From Eonycteris spelaea (lineage: Eukaryota > Chordata > Mammalia > Chiroptera > Pteropodidae), in assembly GCA_003508835.1 (NCBI GenBank), contig PUFA01000315.1:1302001-1366000 (forward strand): DNA of 64,000 nucleotides, written 5' to 3'. Position numbers and translations under genes: made by a program. Below are positions 25,061 through 37,282 of this stretch, one piece after another. The notes below the pieces were generated by a model. It saw only the letters and a program-made list of their open reading frames with translations, ran no database searches and had not been told where the DNA came from. Numbering within the stretch: the stretch's first letter is position 1; every line of letters starts with the position of its first letter.

Positions 25061-26619
25061 ATGCACATATTAGAAGAAAAAAAAACTGTTAAAGAATTAA
25101 ACTGAAAAATGTATTTGAGATTGCTCCTTTCTTAGGTTTTTAATTGTAAAATAATACAGTTAGCAAATCTATATAAATCTCAGTGTTTTTATATGTAGCA
25201 TGGTGATTTATATGTAAATTCACATAGAAAATTCCGTGAAGATTAAATGAAATATTTTTCATGTGAATTTTAAAATTCTTTAAAATTTCTAAAAAAAATT
25301 ATTGTATGATTTATCCAACCAAAATAAAAAGCATATGTTTTTCAAAATATTTTCAAATTATTATAAAAAACAATCTTTAAAAATGTCAAAGATCAAGTAA
25401 TCTTAAAATCAATGCTCATTGCTTTAAGGCAATATGATCTTTTGAAATGTGTACTAATTTTTGGTGTTATCTAGTTCAAAATATTTTTTCGAAGGTAAAA
25501 GAATCAGTTCTTAAAAAATGAGCTCAGGTTATCTCAGGTGTCAATTAAATAAGTTTAATTTAAAAGTCTGTAAAACCCCTTAACAATTCAAAGGCATTCT
25601 TTTCTATGTGTTTATAATTATAAATAAAATACAATGATATTTTGTTTATTTTTTTCTTACAATTGTATTTACACAGAACTTCAATCTTTAGTTGATTACT
25701 TAATTAAAATAACATTATTTATTTCACCACCTACCAGTTTTCATTTAAGAACCTATGATTTTCTTCTTTTTCACAGTAGAACTTGGCAGGAAATTTAGTT
25801 GGTAGAAGCAACAGGAGCCACTCAGAAGGTTTGAAGAATTATAGAATATGCTGTTTAGGGTCATTGAATAAAGAAAAAAATATTTGTTTTTAGAGCTATT
25901 TGGAAAGTTATGCTATTTAACTGCAATGATCAAGATTGTACAAGAACAAACAAAAGTCAATGGCTTTCCTGATTGAAGATGTCCATTGTTTCCTGACTGA
26001 AGCTAGAGAGAATAATGGAAACTCATAGAGGATATGTTATAAAAATAGGAATAATTAATATGATTTTTGAATATAATTAACATTGTCATTAGTGTTGCTC
26101 TACAATTGATGAACCTAGGGATTATACTGTGGAATTTGTTATTTAAGCTTTTTTCATGGTCAGCAGAATGTCTAAGGGACACACTATTCCCCATTTGCTA
26201 CCAGTTCGATGAAGAGATACTGAGCCTCATACCTGGTCTCCAGCTCATATCTACTTTGTGAACCTTATGAGGGATATCTCCTGGTTGTTGCTACAAATGA
26301 AGGTGACCACTATGCCCCCTTTTACTGTATGAACAGGGGATTATGAGACAAAGAATAAACAATATAAAACAATTCATGTAGTGATAGTCATAGCATAGTC
26401 TTCAAAAGATAAATAATTTCTATATTTATGTAGATACACTGGGTACATTTTCCCACCCTAAAAATACAGTCACATGAGGCTTTGGGTCTTTATTTATCAG
26501 GTGATATAGATTACTTGATACAAATAGAGTTCTTAAACATGATATAATTGTTTGTTGGTTATGGGTCTGTCTTTCCTCTCTTGATTGTGAGTTCTAAAAA
26601 AGAAGACATAGTTTTCAAT
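25061..26619. other. AT-rich unique DNA, no gene
   Basis: No gene recognised. At 25957-26005 a short motif pair, CAATGGCTTTCCTGATTGAAG and CATTGTTTCCTGACTGAAG, suggests a small tandem duplication of about 29 bp. Confidence 0.5.
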
Positions 26620-26712
26620 CACACTCTACCTTTTATTAGCTCTGGTTCCCTGGACAAATTACTGGATTTTTTTTTTTTCTGAGCTTTAGTTTTCTAATAG
26701 AATTGATAAACT
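26620..26712 (-). mobile_element. MIR SINE fragment
   Basis: TTTTATTAGCTCTGG, CTGGACAAATTACTGGA and TCTGAGCTTTAGTTTTCTAATAG line up in order with the minus-orientation MIR core, with a T-run inserted in the middle. Short and diverged. Confidence 0.45.
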
Positions 26713-27159
26713 TTTTTTTGATAATACATATTTCTTAAGTTAAAACATGTAAGGTATGGCAGACAAAATTAATTCTAACAATTACTAATTTTCTTCTTTG
26801 CCACTATTCTGTTATATGAATGGCTACTATCAACACTCAAACACTGGAAATAGCACAAGTAGTCACAAAATAACTGAATATTAATGAACACATAAATAAG
26901 GGCATCCTTTTCAAATTCTTTTATAATTAAAGATTTTAATATTAACTCTTGAAATGATGTGTCAGTGATCTTTCTAGATGTTTTAGTTACCAAATCTAGT
27001 TTTTTATATCAGTGAATTTGTGAATAGAACTGTGCACAATTGTTAATGAGCAGAAACCAAATGCAATAAAGTAATTCTGAATGAGTGAATAATTCATTTC
27101 ATCCATATTTCCAATAAAAAATAGACTCTTCCTGAACAAGCAGAAGATATGGGATAGTT

Positions 27160-27310
27160 TTATAAGTTATCCAGTGCTTACTTGGTTTTAGGAACTTTTA
27201 GAAATGCATAAGTTGTCTCATTTAACACACAAAAATTTTGTGAAGAACATTCTGTTATTAATTTCAGTCCTACTATTCAGTGACAGAGAAACTCAATTTA
27301 GGAATGTGTT
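27160..27310 (+). mobile_element. MIR SINE
   Basis: CCAGTGCTTACTTGGTTTTAGGAACTTTTAGAAATGCATAAG (27171-27212), then TCTCATTTAACACACAAAAATTTTGTGA, then ACAGAGAAACTCAATTTAGGAATG. The order matches the plus-orientation MIR from its GAGCACTTACTATGTGCC block through the GAGGAAACTGAGGC block. The 154-residue frame at 27280-27744 starts in this element and is not a gene. Confidence 0.55.
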
Positions 27311-27565
27311 CACACACATGCATACACACTCACAAAGGAGTCAAAATTTTTTTTCTAAATTTGTTTCAACTTTTTAAGGAAAAAAATGTGTTACTTTCAT
27401 ATTTGCATTCATTACATTTCTCCAAAAAAAATATGAATAATAATCTAGGTCCAGCAAAATTTTCTTGCCTTCTCCTATCTTCTAAGTTGTATTTTTTTGT
27501 TAATTATTTTAGTGATGGCCTATTACTTTTAAACTATCTTCCTCTTTGTACATATGAAATTTTGA

Positions 27566-27613
27566 GTCTATGGCCATGCCACCCTGAACAAGCCCAATCC
27601 CATCTGATCTCGG
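27566..27613 (+). pseudogene. 5S rRNA-derived fragment, truncated
   Basis: Forty-eight bases match the 5' part of vertebrate 5S rRNA: GTCTATGGCCATGCCACCCT, then a GAACAAGCCCAATCCCATC-type block, then TGATCTCGG. There are about six transitions, several at CpG positions. The match ends exactly after CTCGG, before the internal A-box promoter, so it cannot be a functional 5S gene. It is either a truncated 5S retropseudogene or the head of a 5S-derived SINE. Such SINEs are described in fruit bats, but the body expected downstream is not recognisable here. Confidence 0.85.
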
Positions 27614-28599
27614 CATTGTTTACATTGCATGAGAAATCTATTTCTTTTCGTATAAATATTTATTTTCAAAATAATTTACATTTCTCTCTATTCTTAATGT
27701 CATGTATTATCAATCCAATGCATTCAGTTATTTATTTGTTTTAATTTGCTGTATCAGCACATAGTGTGTATCTTTAGTAAGAGTATTCTTATCATTATAT
27801 TTCTGGAAAAAATCTTAATTTTTCTTCCTAAAAAAGGACTTCCCTAAAATTTCCTTTATTTTCTTCTTCTAGAACTTCATTGAGACATATGTTAGAGCCT
27901 GCCAACTTAACTCAGTTGCTGGCTCTTCATGGTTTTATTCCTCAATTTTATGTATATACAGATATGTATATTGCATCTGGGTAATATTTTAATTCTCTAA
28001 TTTTTTGACTATCACTATCTTAGATAGTGTAGTGTGTGTGAGTTACTTAAATGACTATATATATTTTATTTACTATGATTTAACCTTTCTACTCATCCAT
28101 AGCTGTTGAATAGCATGTAGTGCTTTCTTCTTTGTGTGAATGCTATACTTTATCTCTTTAAGGTCTCTAAATTTACTTGTAATATTCTATATTACTCTCA
28201 AATTTTCTAGAATAAACACATTTCTATTAATTATTTATTGGTGTTCATTCTCTAATGTTTCAGTTTTAGAATGTTATTTACAGATTCACCTTGAATGCTT
28301 CTACGTGTGCATACGTGTGTGTGTGTGTGTGTGTGTTGTATCTGTTCATGTTTCCCATGTTTCTTTCTCAGCTCCCTTCTTTCTTGCCTGGTAGATTTGC
28401 AGTTGCCTTCTCCTGAAGTAATATTGGATAGATTATGGATCTGATATTTAATCAATAATCAATTAGTTCAGGTATTAATTATAGACAGAACCAGTTTATC
28501 TGCCTTCAGGTTCATATAATTAGACAGCTCCCCAGAAAGTGATCAGTTCAGGCTTTTCAGCCATTTACTTGGGTGGGAGTGTGTCACCTCAGGTTTCGT
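27614..28599. other. AT-rich unique DNA, no gene
   Basis: Contains a short GT run at 28315-28336. The overlapping frames at 28140-28394 and 28252-28455 owe their CVCVCV and HTHTHT runs to this repeat and are not genes. Confidence 0.6.
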
Positions 28600-29135
28600 T
28601 TTGAGTCAATGAGTGCAGACGCTTTTATTTACATCTGTGTCACTATTATATTGGCCCCTCTCTATCCACTGTTGTGGTCTCCATTCTGATCTCATCCAAG
28701 GAGATTAAACTGTATAGAGCCGATCAATCGTCTTCCTTGTCCTCTGTCAATGGACTGAGTTCAGCCATGGGAAGCCTCAGCCAGTGATGAATGGAAAGAA
28801 GGAGAGAATGGCTGAGGTATTTATTGCTTTAGATACTTCTCTGAGTCGTCAGAAGAGACTGGAGATGTTCTGCAGAGATATTGGTTCTTTCTCTCAACTG
28901 AACTGACCACTTTTTCACTGAATGATCCTATCTTTTTGTGTTGTGGTAACCACTGTTCCCCTCTATTACTTGAGGTCCAAGGTGATAACAGCTTTCCCCT
29001 TTGGGAGCAGAGTAGTCCTAGTGTTTTTACTGTATTGTAACATTACTTGGCAATCAGTCCCTTCATTAGACCTTTACAAATTATCTTACTATCAGTGTGC
29101 CACCACTTTCCTGCTGAATGATTTATAAACCATCT
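28600..29135 (+). mobile_element. old LTR-like mammalian repeat
   Basis: A block of balanced composition with phrases I associate with an old mammalian interspersed repeat: CCATTCTGATCTCATCC, then GATTAAACTGTATAGAGCC, GGAAAGAAGGAGAGAATGGCTGAGGT, CCTTCATTAGACCTTTACAAATTA, and the end CAGTGTGCCACCACTTTCCTGCTGA. The ordered layout and the ATTA(A)A signal near the end suggest an LTR, but I cannot name the family. The frame at 28922-29128 lies inside it. Confidence 0.45.
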
Positions 29136-29763
29136 CTCCACAAAACTACTCATCCTTTACTTGATTCCAAAGCCATATCTCACTCTTCTGCAGGTTCAGA
29201 TCCACTTATCTTTTTTTCATATCTGTTAGGTGAAATATTTAATTCAGTTTATGAGATTTATTATAATGTGCTATTATTCTTTTTCTAAAATAATTACCAT
29301 TGCTACATGCTTTGAACATGGGGTGGAGTAAGTCCGTTTTTCATAAATGAAATTAAAATGTTGTATTGACTGAGTTCTTGACTCCCTCTACTTATACAAT
29401 ATTAAAGTTTCCAAGGCAGGGGAAACTTAAGGTATTGCACCTACAATGGGTGGAAAGAAATTTCAAATTATTCAAGAAGCTATTTATGGAAATAAAGTTA
29501 AATGACTGTCCCCAAAGGCTGATTAAATGATACACTAGAACTCCTAGATGGTATGGGAATAGTAAAGTATAAGGATAAATGTAGGGTACTATTATAATAT
29601 CCTTGCTTGTTACATATATTTTGTGTCCGAGGGTCCCAACAGATTCAGAACAGAAAACCAGATAAGTGTATGAGAAATGAGATGAATTTGACCATGGTTC
29701 CAGATTCAAGCAGAAAGAGACTAGAGAGGTCCTGCAGAGATGGCTCATCAATAAGCAACCTTT

Positions 29764-29860
29764 AGGGAGGGAGAGGGGGAGGAAGGGAGAGAAAGAAGGA
29801 AGGAGTGAGAGAGAAGGTGGGAAAAGGAAGCAAAGAAGAAAAGCAGAAACAACCTAATTC
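29764..29860 (+). repeat. purine (GA)-rich tract
   Basis: Almost uninterrupted purines (GGGAGGGAGAGGGGGAGGAA and similar) for about 97 bp, with rare T or C breaks. Homopurine tracts can form triplex (H-DNA) structures. Confidence 0.9.
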
Positions 29861-30502
29861 TAGTGTTTGTGCATTCCCTATCCCCTAAATAAAAAGAAAG
29901 GCATTGTCAGTGTTTAGTATTCAAATGCATTTGCTAACTCCTTTTTATGTGAAGTAACATATCTACCTCTTCCCAATGTTTAGTATCTCCATAGCTTCAT
30001 TTAGCCTTTGTCTTTAATTCAGTTACCTTTAGCACAAATCAATGTTGCACATTTACTATATCCTGATTCCTCAATTGCCAACAAAGCTTTGCTTTACTTA
30101 AATCAGATTCAACTGTGATGAAACTTATGCAGAATAAATGTTTGTGAAATGAACTAGTTTTCTAAGGCCTATGAGATGTGACAGTATTCTGTTTACTGAT
30201 AAATTACAGTGTAGCAAGAACAATGCTACAATATGTATTGATTTCTTTTGTGCATAGAAGTCATTTTGCTACAGCTTGTGAATTGCCTTCATGAGCTGGC
30301 AATCCATTAAGAATTACTTTGTGTGTCTCTTCCTTTATTATTTCTTTTAAAAAATGTTTTTATGCTTTACTACCTTTAAAATAGATTGCCAAAGAAAAAT
30401 GAGTAAAGGGAAAACTTAGTGGTATCACCATGATCAGGAAGGAAATAAAAGACCTTATTAGGTAAAACAATTTCTGCCACTACCTCTAAGGACAGACTGT
30501 AT

Positions 30503-30524
30503 TATATTAAATATATTTAATATA
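30503..30524. repeat. 22-bp perfect AT palindrome
   Basis: TATATTAAATATATTTAATA plus TA reads the same on both strands. It is a likely easily melted or cruciform-prone site. Confidence 0.85.
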
Positions 30525-32124
30525 AAAGATTATATTAAAATATCTCACAGAAAAATAAGTAATAGAATGACTTGAATTCTATTCTAAAATCAAGTTTTAC
30601 TTTGACATATTACTTACAGCCAACGCAAAATATCTTACCTGCTATTGAAATTATTGTAGTTTTATTTATTTCTTCAAATCAGATCTGATATTTTATGTGT
30701 AAATGCAAATGAGACACTTTTAGTTTTAAATCCCACTATCCTAAACTGCCAAGTCATACTTTTGCTATAAATTTAAACATTAAAACATTTTATTATTGTT
30801 TGTGTTTGTTTCTATAACTTCTTTATATTATTGCATCTCAGAGCAACAATTGAAAGTTTACAATGTAGTAAAATATTCTATTGTCAAAATTTAAGATCTT
30901 TATGCTATTATTACTCTTAATTTTTTCTTATTGGCTGGCTTCATCTTCATTAGAAGGTGATAGAAATACGATAATCCTGGAGCACATGAAGAAAGCATAT
31001 ATTTTAAATTAGCTTTCAAAAGAAAATGCATCACTATAATGCATAAAAGCATGAAAACCTTAGTACAAAAAGAAAAGGAAGTATAATAATTTTGATGCAA
31101 CACAACATTTAGGAAGCAAGAGAATAAATTTGAAAGAGAAAATTAAAACATCTTTGGAAATCAGAAGGAAAATTGAGATTGTAGAAAATTACTTTTAGAG
31201 TGTGGAGGAGTAATGAGAGAATTTCACTATATACAAGTATAAAATAAAGACTGTGGGCAGGAGGAACAAAGAGGAGGAGAAGATAAGATAGAGATGATAA
31301 AGAAAGTATGATAAATATGGAAGAAAGAGAATGCCAGTTCAACTTAAAAATACTGTGTTTTCCTCAGATACCAGGACAGGAATACATTCATTTTTTTTCT
31401 AAAATGATATAAAATGTTTTAAATTAAAAAAAAAAACCACAAATATCTAAGTAAGATGATACAAAGTGAACACTGTTTAAAACAATAAAATGCCACACGT
31501 CAGCAACTATTTATATGAATAAAGAAAAAAATCTTATAAATTTTTATCTAATGTTTGTGAGTCAATCATAAACATAAAATAATATCAGTGATCCTTACCT
31601 AACCTTCCACTCACTTCATAGCTAAAGCCACACAGTCGTCTATTAAATATATATACCTTAACCATATATATGTGTATATGGGTGTGTATGGGTATATGCG
31701 AATATATAGGTGTAAGAATAGAAAGATAGTGTCCTAAGGTGACAATTCTAGGCGAATACTTGGTTTCAAATTTATTTTTAGCAATAAGATATTTTTGCTG
31801 TGTGAAATCTTAGGACAGATAGATGATAGATTAATGAATTTACGTGTGTATATACATGTCTATATATGTGTGTATAGAGAGAGATTATAGGTGTATGTTT
31901 ATGTTCATATATATATGATGAACATTCATGAATATAATGAAAGCTATAAATAGTATATATTTAAAATCGATTTCCATATATTATGATAAATTATTAAATT
32001 TAATAAATTATACGTTTAATTGCAATTCAAAAGTTTCCATTATATGTTTTTAGTTGTATGAGGGGTTACAACTAAGTATTATATATTCATTTCTGGAGAT
32101 AACATTAAAAGGGAGATTAGACTA

Positions 32125-32372
32125 GATGACTGACTCTGAAATTACAGTGTCTCAATTGAGATCTTGGCTACAAACCTCTTTCCAATTGTGTTACCCTAGA
32201 AAGTTAGTTTCCATTGCTTCAATATCCTCATCTCTAAGTAGGAATAACAATCATATATTATATGATTATTGTGAAAACTAAATATAACAAAATAGGTGAG
32301 ATATTTAGCATATAGAAGCATTGCATATTTATTTGTTGATATTTTTGCCATTACTAATCCTGTTATCACTGT
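32125..32372 (-). mobile_element. MIR SINE
   Basis: TGACTCTGAAATTACAG, then TTGGCTACAAACCTCTTTCC, GTTAGTTTCC, CAATATCCTCATCTCTAAGT and ATTATTGTGAAAACTAAATATA. The order matches a near-complete MIR in minus orientation from its GACTCTGGA end through the TCCTCATCTGTAAAATG and GTTGTTGTGAGGATTAAA blocks. The frames at 32321-32629 and 32329-32526 overlap its end and are not genes. Confidence 0.65.
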
Positions 32373-32899
32373 TACATAATACTGATAATACTATAATGTC
32401 TATTGTGCTATCTCTAGCACTGTCAGCTAAAGCGAATTTTTGTTTAGGAATAAGAGAATGTCTGAGGCTAGTAAAATTAAATCTTAAAACACACACATAC
32501 ACACACATAAATATCATTTTACTCAAAAATACAGATGAATCATTAGTAGAAAATAGCTTAGGTAAAATTGTAGAAAAAAAGACTAATTACAAAGATGTAT
32601 TACGGAAATATAAACATAATTTTTACTAATTCTATATTTATATTACCCTTGCTTTAGCAATAAATTTAATTTATGTTTTCACATATAGACTCAGAAACAC
32701 ACACCTGGTTTTTTAAGAAAAAAAAATCATACATATAAAAAACCCAACATTATTCAATATTAAAATGAGTCATTCTACCTTGTTATATATATTGACAATC
32801 ATTTTTTAAATGATAAAATGCAACACTAATTATAGAGCAAAAATGTGATGCATACATTTTTTTATATTATTTATATATTAAAGTTTTTGAACCGTACTA

Positions 32900-33085
32900 T
32901 GGTTAGATACTATTGTAATTATTTTTTTATTTGTGTTGTCACTTAATTCTCACAATAATCCTATTTGATAGTTACTGTTTCTTATCTTCACTTAATGGAA
33001 AAAGAAAGTGAACTCAGAGATTTAATAATATTCTGATGGTTTTATAGCTAGTAAGTAAAAATTCCAGGACTACCATCTACTTTGT
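32900..33085 (+). mobile_element. MIR SINE
   Basis: TAATTCTCACAATAATCCTATTTGATAGTTACTGTTTC (32945-32982), followed by ACTTAATGGAAAAAGAAAGTGAACTCAGAG and TTTTATAGCTAGTAAGTAAA. The order follows the plus-orientation MIR from AATCCTCACAACAACCCTATGAGGTAGG to the CACAGCTAGTAAGTGGCAGAG block. Confidence 0.65.
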
Positions 33086-34010
33086 TTTTAACATCTGTAT
33101 TCTACCAATATTTTTCCTATCATTTGTCTTGTCATTGGATGAGATCCTTTTATCACTAAACAGTTAATAAAAAAAAAAAACATTCTCTAGCTGGATAAGC
33201 AAATGTACATACATTTTTATATGTATAATATTACTATTGTTCAGGTTTTTATGTGATAATTATCAAAACTTCAAAAGTATTTGTTAAAATAAATTATTTA
33301 CTAGCCCTTTAAATGATGCAACAATACTGAATAGAGTAACAATATGTTTATAAATGGCTTTTACTCACTGATAATTACTTTTATAATAACGTGAAACTAA
33401 TTGAATCTTCTTGGCTATAGTCACTATAAATATTTTTCATAAATCATTTAGTTTGTTAAAGCTGATGTAATTCCATCCCCTGAGAATATTTAGAAGTTTA
33501 GTTTTAATGAAAATGTGCTGAGAAAAAGATATTGAGGCAAATTATCTGTTGCATTAAATACTTATAATGTCTATTATATGAATTCTTTAGTAAGAATAAA
33601 TATATTTTTCTTCATGTTTGTTAACCATTGAAATATTTTTAAACCATTTAAAAACATTAATGACATGTATATATGAAACTTTTTATTAAACACATTATTT
33701 ATTTAAACTTACTGACTTGGTTTGACAGTTTTAGTAAGAATAGGAAAAATTTGTGGTACTAGCTATTAAAGATCAGTTAGCTTTTTATAATTTAGATGAA
33801 ACCTTGTATGCTTATAGATATACTCACCAGATGCATAAATCTGAGGTGATAAAAATGAATGGGCTTTGTTAAAACATTAGTTCTATTAATGCAGTAAAAC
33901 AAAAGAAAAAAATCTTATTTTTCTTTATTATCACTAGATATGTCTGATCTGATGACGGGTTACAACCAATAGAAATATGAAATCATTATGGTTTCAACGA
34001 TACATTGTTA
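33086..34010. other. AT-rich unique DNA, no gene
   Basis: No gene or repeat recognised apart from an A-run at 33169-33180. Confidence 0.5.
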
Positions 34011-34031
34011 CCTCACATAATAGGAATTTTA
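34011..34031 (+). repeat. L1 target-site duplication, left
   Basis: This 21-bp sequence recurs at 37262-37282 with two transitions; both copies share CCTCA and AGGAATTTTA. Together they bracket the L1 between them. Confidence 0.85.
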
Positions 34032-35497
34032 TTTTATTTTTATGTTTAAATATGTTTTCATTTTTCAATTACAGTAGACATGCAATATTATGTTAGTTTC
34101 AAGTGTATAGTATAGTGATTAGACATTTATAAAACTTATGAGGTGATCACCCCAATAAATCTAGTACCCATCTGACACCATATATAATTATTATAATATT
34201 ATTGACTTTATTCCACATCTCCATGACTGTTTTGCATCTACCAATTTGTACTTCTTATCCCTTCCCTTCTTCATTTCATCCCCTGAACTCTCTTTCTATC
34301 TGGCAACTATCAAAATGTTCTATATGTCTCTGATTTTCTTTCTGTTTTGTTTGTGTTTTATTTTGTTTTTTTTTTTAGATTCCACATAAGTGAAATCATA
34401 CGGTATTTGTCTTTCTCTGTCTGACTCATTTCACTTAGCATAATGTTCTCTAGGTCTATTTATGTTGTTGCAGATGGCAAGAGTTCATCCCTTTTTATGG
34501 CTAAGTAATATTTCATTGTATATATGTACCATTTTTTTTTATCCATTCATGCATTGATGGACACTCAGATTGTTTCCATATCTAGGCTATTGTAAATAAT
34601 GCTTCAGTGAAGATATGGATGAATATATCTTTTTGAATTAGTGTTTTGGGTTTCCACAGATAAATACTCAGAAGTGGAACTGCTAGGTCCTTCTTTGTTT
34701 CTTAGTCATCTGGTATAAGTATTGCTACCTCAACTTTTCTTTCCATTTTCATGAAAGATCTTATTCCATCCCTTTACTTTCAGTCTGTGTGTGTATTTCA
34801 ATTTAAAGTGGGTAACTTGTAGGCACATATGTACGGGTCTTGTTTACTTATTCATTCAGACCCCTAGGTCTTTTTATTAGAGTGTTTAATCCAATTACAT
34901 TGAAAGTAATTGTTAATAGATATGTAGATATTGCAATTTTATTATTCATATTTTTAATCTTCTTTTAAAGAAGTCTCTTTAACATTTCTTGAATAACTGG
35001 TTTAGTGGTAATGAATTCTATTAGCTTTTTCTTGTCTAGAAAGCTCTTTATCTGTCCTTTGACTCTAAATGATAGATTTGCTAGATAGAGTAATCTTGGT
35101 TACTCTAGATAGGTCCTTGCTTTTCATCACTTTGACTATTTCCTACCAATCCCTTCTGCCTGCAAAGTTTCTGTTAAGAAATCAATTGGCAGTCTTATGG
35201 GAGCTCCTTGTAATAAGTACTTTTCTCTTGCTGCTTTTAATACTCTCTTTTTGTCTTTAACTTTTGGCATTTTAATTATGATGTGTCTTGTTGTGAACCT
35301 CCTTAGGTTCATCTTGTTTGGGGCTCTCTGTGCTTCCTGGACTTGAATGTCTGTCCTTTGCTAGGTTAGGGACATTTTCCATCATTATTTTCTCAAATAG
35401 GTTTCCAATTTCTTGCTCTCCTTTTACCTTCCAGTACCCATATGATGCAAATGTTGGTATGCTTGATGTTGTCCCAGAGGCCCGTTAAAGTATATTT

Positions 35498-35528
<31 letters not shown>

Positions 35529-37261
35529 TCTTGCTTTCTTGCTTCTTGCTTTCTTGGTTTCTCGCTTTCTTGCTTTCTTTCCTTCTGACTGGTTCTTTTT
35601 CATATTTTCTATTTCCATTTTTATGTTTCCTCTTTGTTGAAGTTCTTCCTGAGATTATTAAGCATCCTTATAACCAGTGTTTTAAACTCTGCATCTTGTA
35701 GATTGCTCGTCTTCATTTTGTTTAGTTCTTTTTTCTGGAGTTTTGTTCTGTTCTTTCACTTGAGACATGATTGTTTACTCATTTTGGCTGTTTCCCTGTG
35801 TTTATTTCTGTATATTAGGTAGAGCTGCTGTATTTCCTTGTCTTGGTATAGTATCCTTATGTAGTAGGTGCCCTATGTAGCCCGGTGTCACAGTCTCCTT
35901 GATCATTCGAGTTAGATGCACCAGATGTGTCCCTTGTGTGGGTTGTATGTGCCTTCCTGCTATCGTTAAGCCTCGATTGTTGTTGGCATGTCAATAGGAA
36001 AGAATGATCCTCAGGCTGATTGGTTGCGAGTCTAACCATGACTGCAGTAGAGGAGCTGTTTTGCAGGGGCTGACCCTTCAAAGTAGGATGCACTTTAGCA
36101 GGACTCTGGTGCCTGCCATTTGGGTGTCTTTTGTGGAGGTGATTGGATGATGCTCTGCTGTGGTCTGAAGCTGGCCGACGGATGTGTTGGTTCTGGGCAT
36201 CTTGGGAGGAGCTCTAGTGCAAGCCAAGATTAACTGCTCCCTGTGTCCTGCCTGAGCTACTTGGTCTGAACTATATAAAGTGATCTCCAGAAGAGTACTA
36301 CTTGTGCTGGGCTTGGTGGTGCCTGGAGAGTCTGATCTTCAAACTGAGGCTAGCTGCCTATAATGCCAGGCTTAGGGCTGCTTAGCAAGAGATATAATGC
36401 CTGCTGAAGTCAGATGCTGCTTGTTTGGGGTTTGTGAACATTTAAGAGATTTTAGAAAAGTCCTTAGCATGAACTGAGGCAGGCTATTTGTGTGGATAAC
36501 CACTAGAATCATCTTGAGTGAGCCCACAAGTTGGGTGGGGCAGAGTATCAGGGAATCACCAGAGCAGGATGAATGGCCTTAGCTATGTTGATGGAGTCTC
36601 AGATATGGTAATTGCATAGGAGTGCAAGCTGGGAGAGGAAGGGCTCAACAAAAGAACTATGGCTTCTGTCAGAGAAAGAACTATGGCTTTTGTCTGAGAG
36701 AAAGCTACCTTGCTAGTCTTTACCCTGAAGCAAGATAATTCTTTTCCTTCTCATGTGTCCGTGCTGCCTTTTGAGCTGCTGCCCCAGCACCAGAGCTCAG
36801 ATTGAATGAGTCCCTCAGTGAATAAGTCCAATTGCAGGCCCTTTAAGAGGAGTGCCTGGGACTCCAGAAGAACCCCATCTTACTCAGCATCAAACTCCAC
36901 TGGTCTTCACAGCCAGAAATTATGGCTATTTTTCTTCTCAGCACTAGAACCCTGTGATGGGGAGCCTGGTGTAGGGCTGGGACCTACTTGCTCCTCCAGG
37001 AGTATCTTCACAATTGAGATATTCCTCCCAATTTTTAACAAGCACATGTGAATAGGGTCAGCCAATTCAGCATCTCCACCCCTCCTACTAGTCTTGATGT
37101 GGCTTTTTCTTCTGTATGTTCTTAGTTATAGAACTTATGTTTGTCTAGACTTCAGGTGATTCTCAGTGATGGTTGTTGTACTTTATTTGTAATTTTGATG
37201 TAGTTATGGGAGGAGGTCAGCATGGCATTTTTCTATTCCATCATCTTGACCAGTAGCCGTT
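34032..37261 (-). mobile_element. L1 LINE, internally deleted, with both ends
   Basis: The element reads on the minus strand. Its 3' end lies at the left: a T-rich tail complement at about 34032-34050, a 3' UTR to about 34340, and the antisense of the ORF2 C-terminus at about 34375-34690. There it jumps to 5' UTR-type sequence that runs to 37261 and ends in the L1 start (complement of ATCATCTTGACCAGTAGCC). Most of ORF2 and all of ORF1 are missing, so 3.2 kb remains instead of 6 kb or more. It cannot encode retrotransposition proteins. The frames at 35069-35260, 35424-35822, 35857-36093 and 36806-37051 lie within it and are not genes. The 21-bp flanking duplication shows it is one insertion. 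Confidence 0.9.
35492..35585 (+). repeat. (CTTG)n/(CTTT)n tract inside L1 5' region
   Basis: Seven CTTG units followed by a mixed CTTT/CTTG run, lying within the L1 5' UTR. The AFLLS- and KQASKQ-type frames on the two strands come from this tract. Confidence 0.9.
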
Positions 37262-37282
37262 CCTCATATAACAGGAATTTTA
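37262..37282 (+). repeat. L1 target-site duplication, right
   Basis: Right copy of the 21-bp duplication at 34011-34031, with two C/T differences from it. It abuts the 5' end of the L1. Confidence 0.85.

Larger units (their letters stand above)
29136..32124. other. AT-rich DNA with a purine tract, no gene
   Basis: No gene recognised. A purine tract lies at 29764-29860, a perfect AT palindrome at 30503-30524, and a TATG/TGTA-rich low-complexity zone at about 31640-31920. The 119-residue minus-strand frame at 29392-29751 has no recognisable similarity. Confidence 0.5.

Noticed and set aside
27280..27744. 154-residue + strand frame
   Set aside because: It begins in a MIR, crosses the 5S rRNA fragment and unique AT-rich DNA, and has no recognisable domain.
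28140..28455. Frames with CVCVCV and HTHTHT runs
   Set aside because: The runs are the GT microsatellite read on each strand.
29392..29751. 119-residue minus-strand frame
   Set aside because: No recognisable family, and composition follows the local DNA. Conservation data would be needed to reopen this.
35424..35822. Frames rich in LLS/FLL and KQASKQ on both strands
   Set aside because: They are translations of the CTTG/CTTT tract and the flanking L1 5' region.
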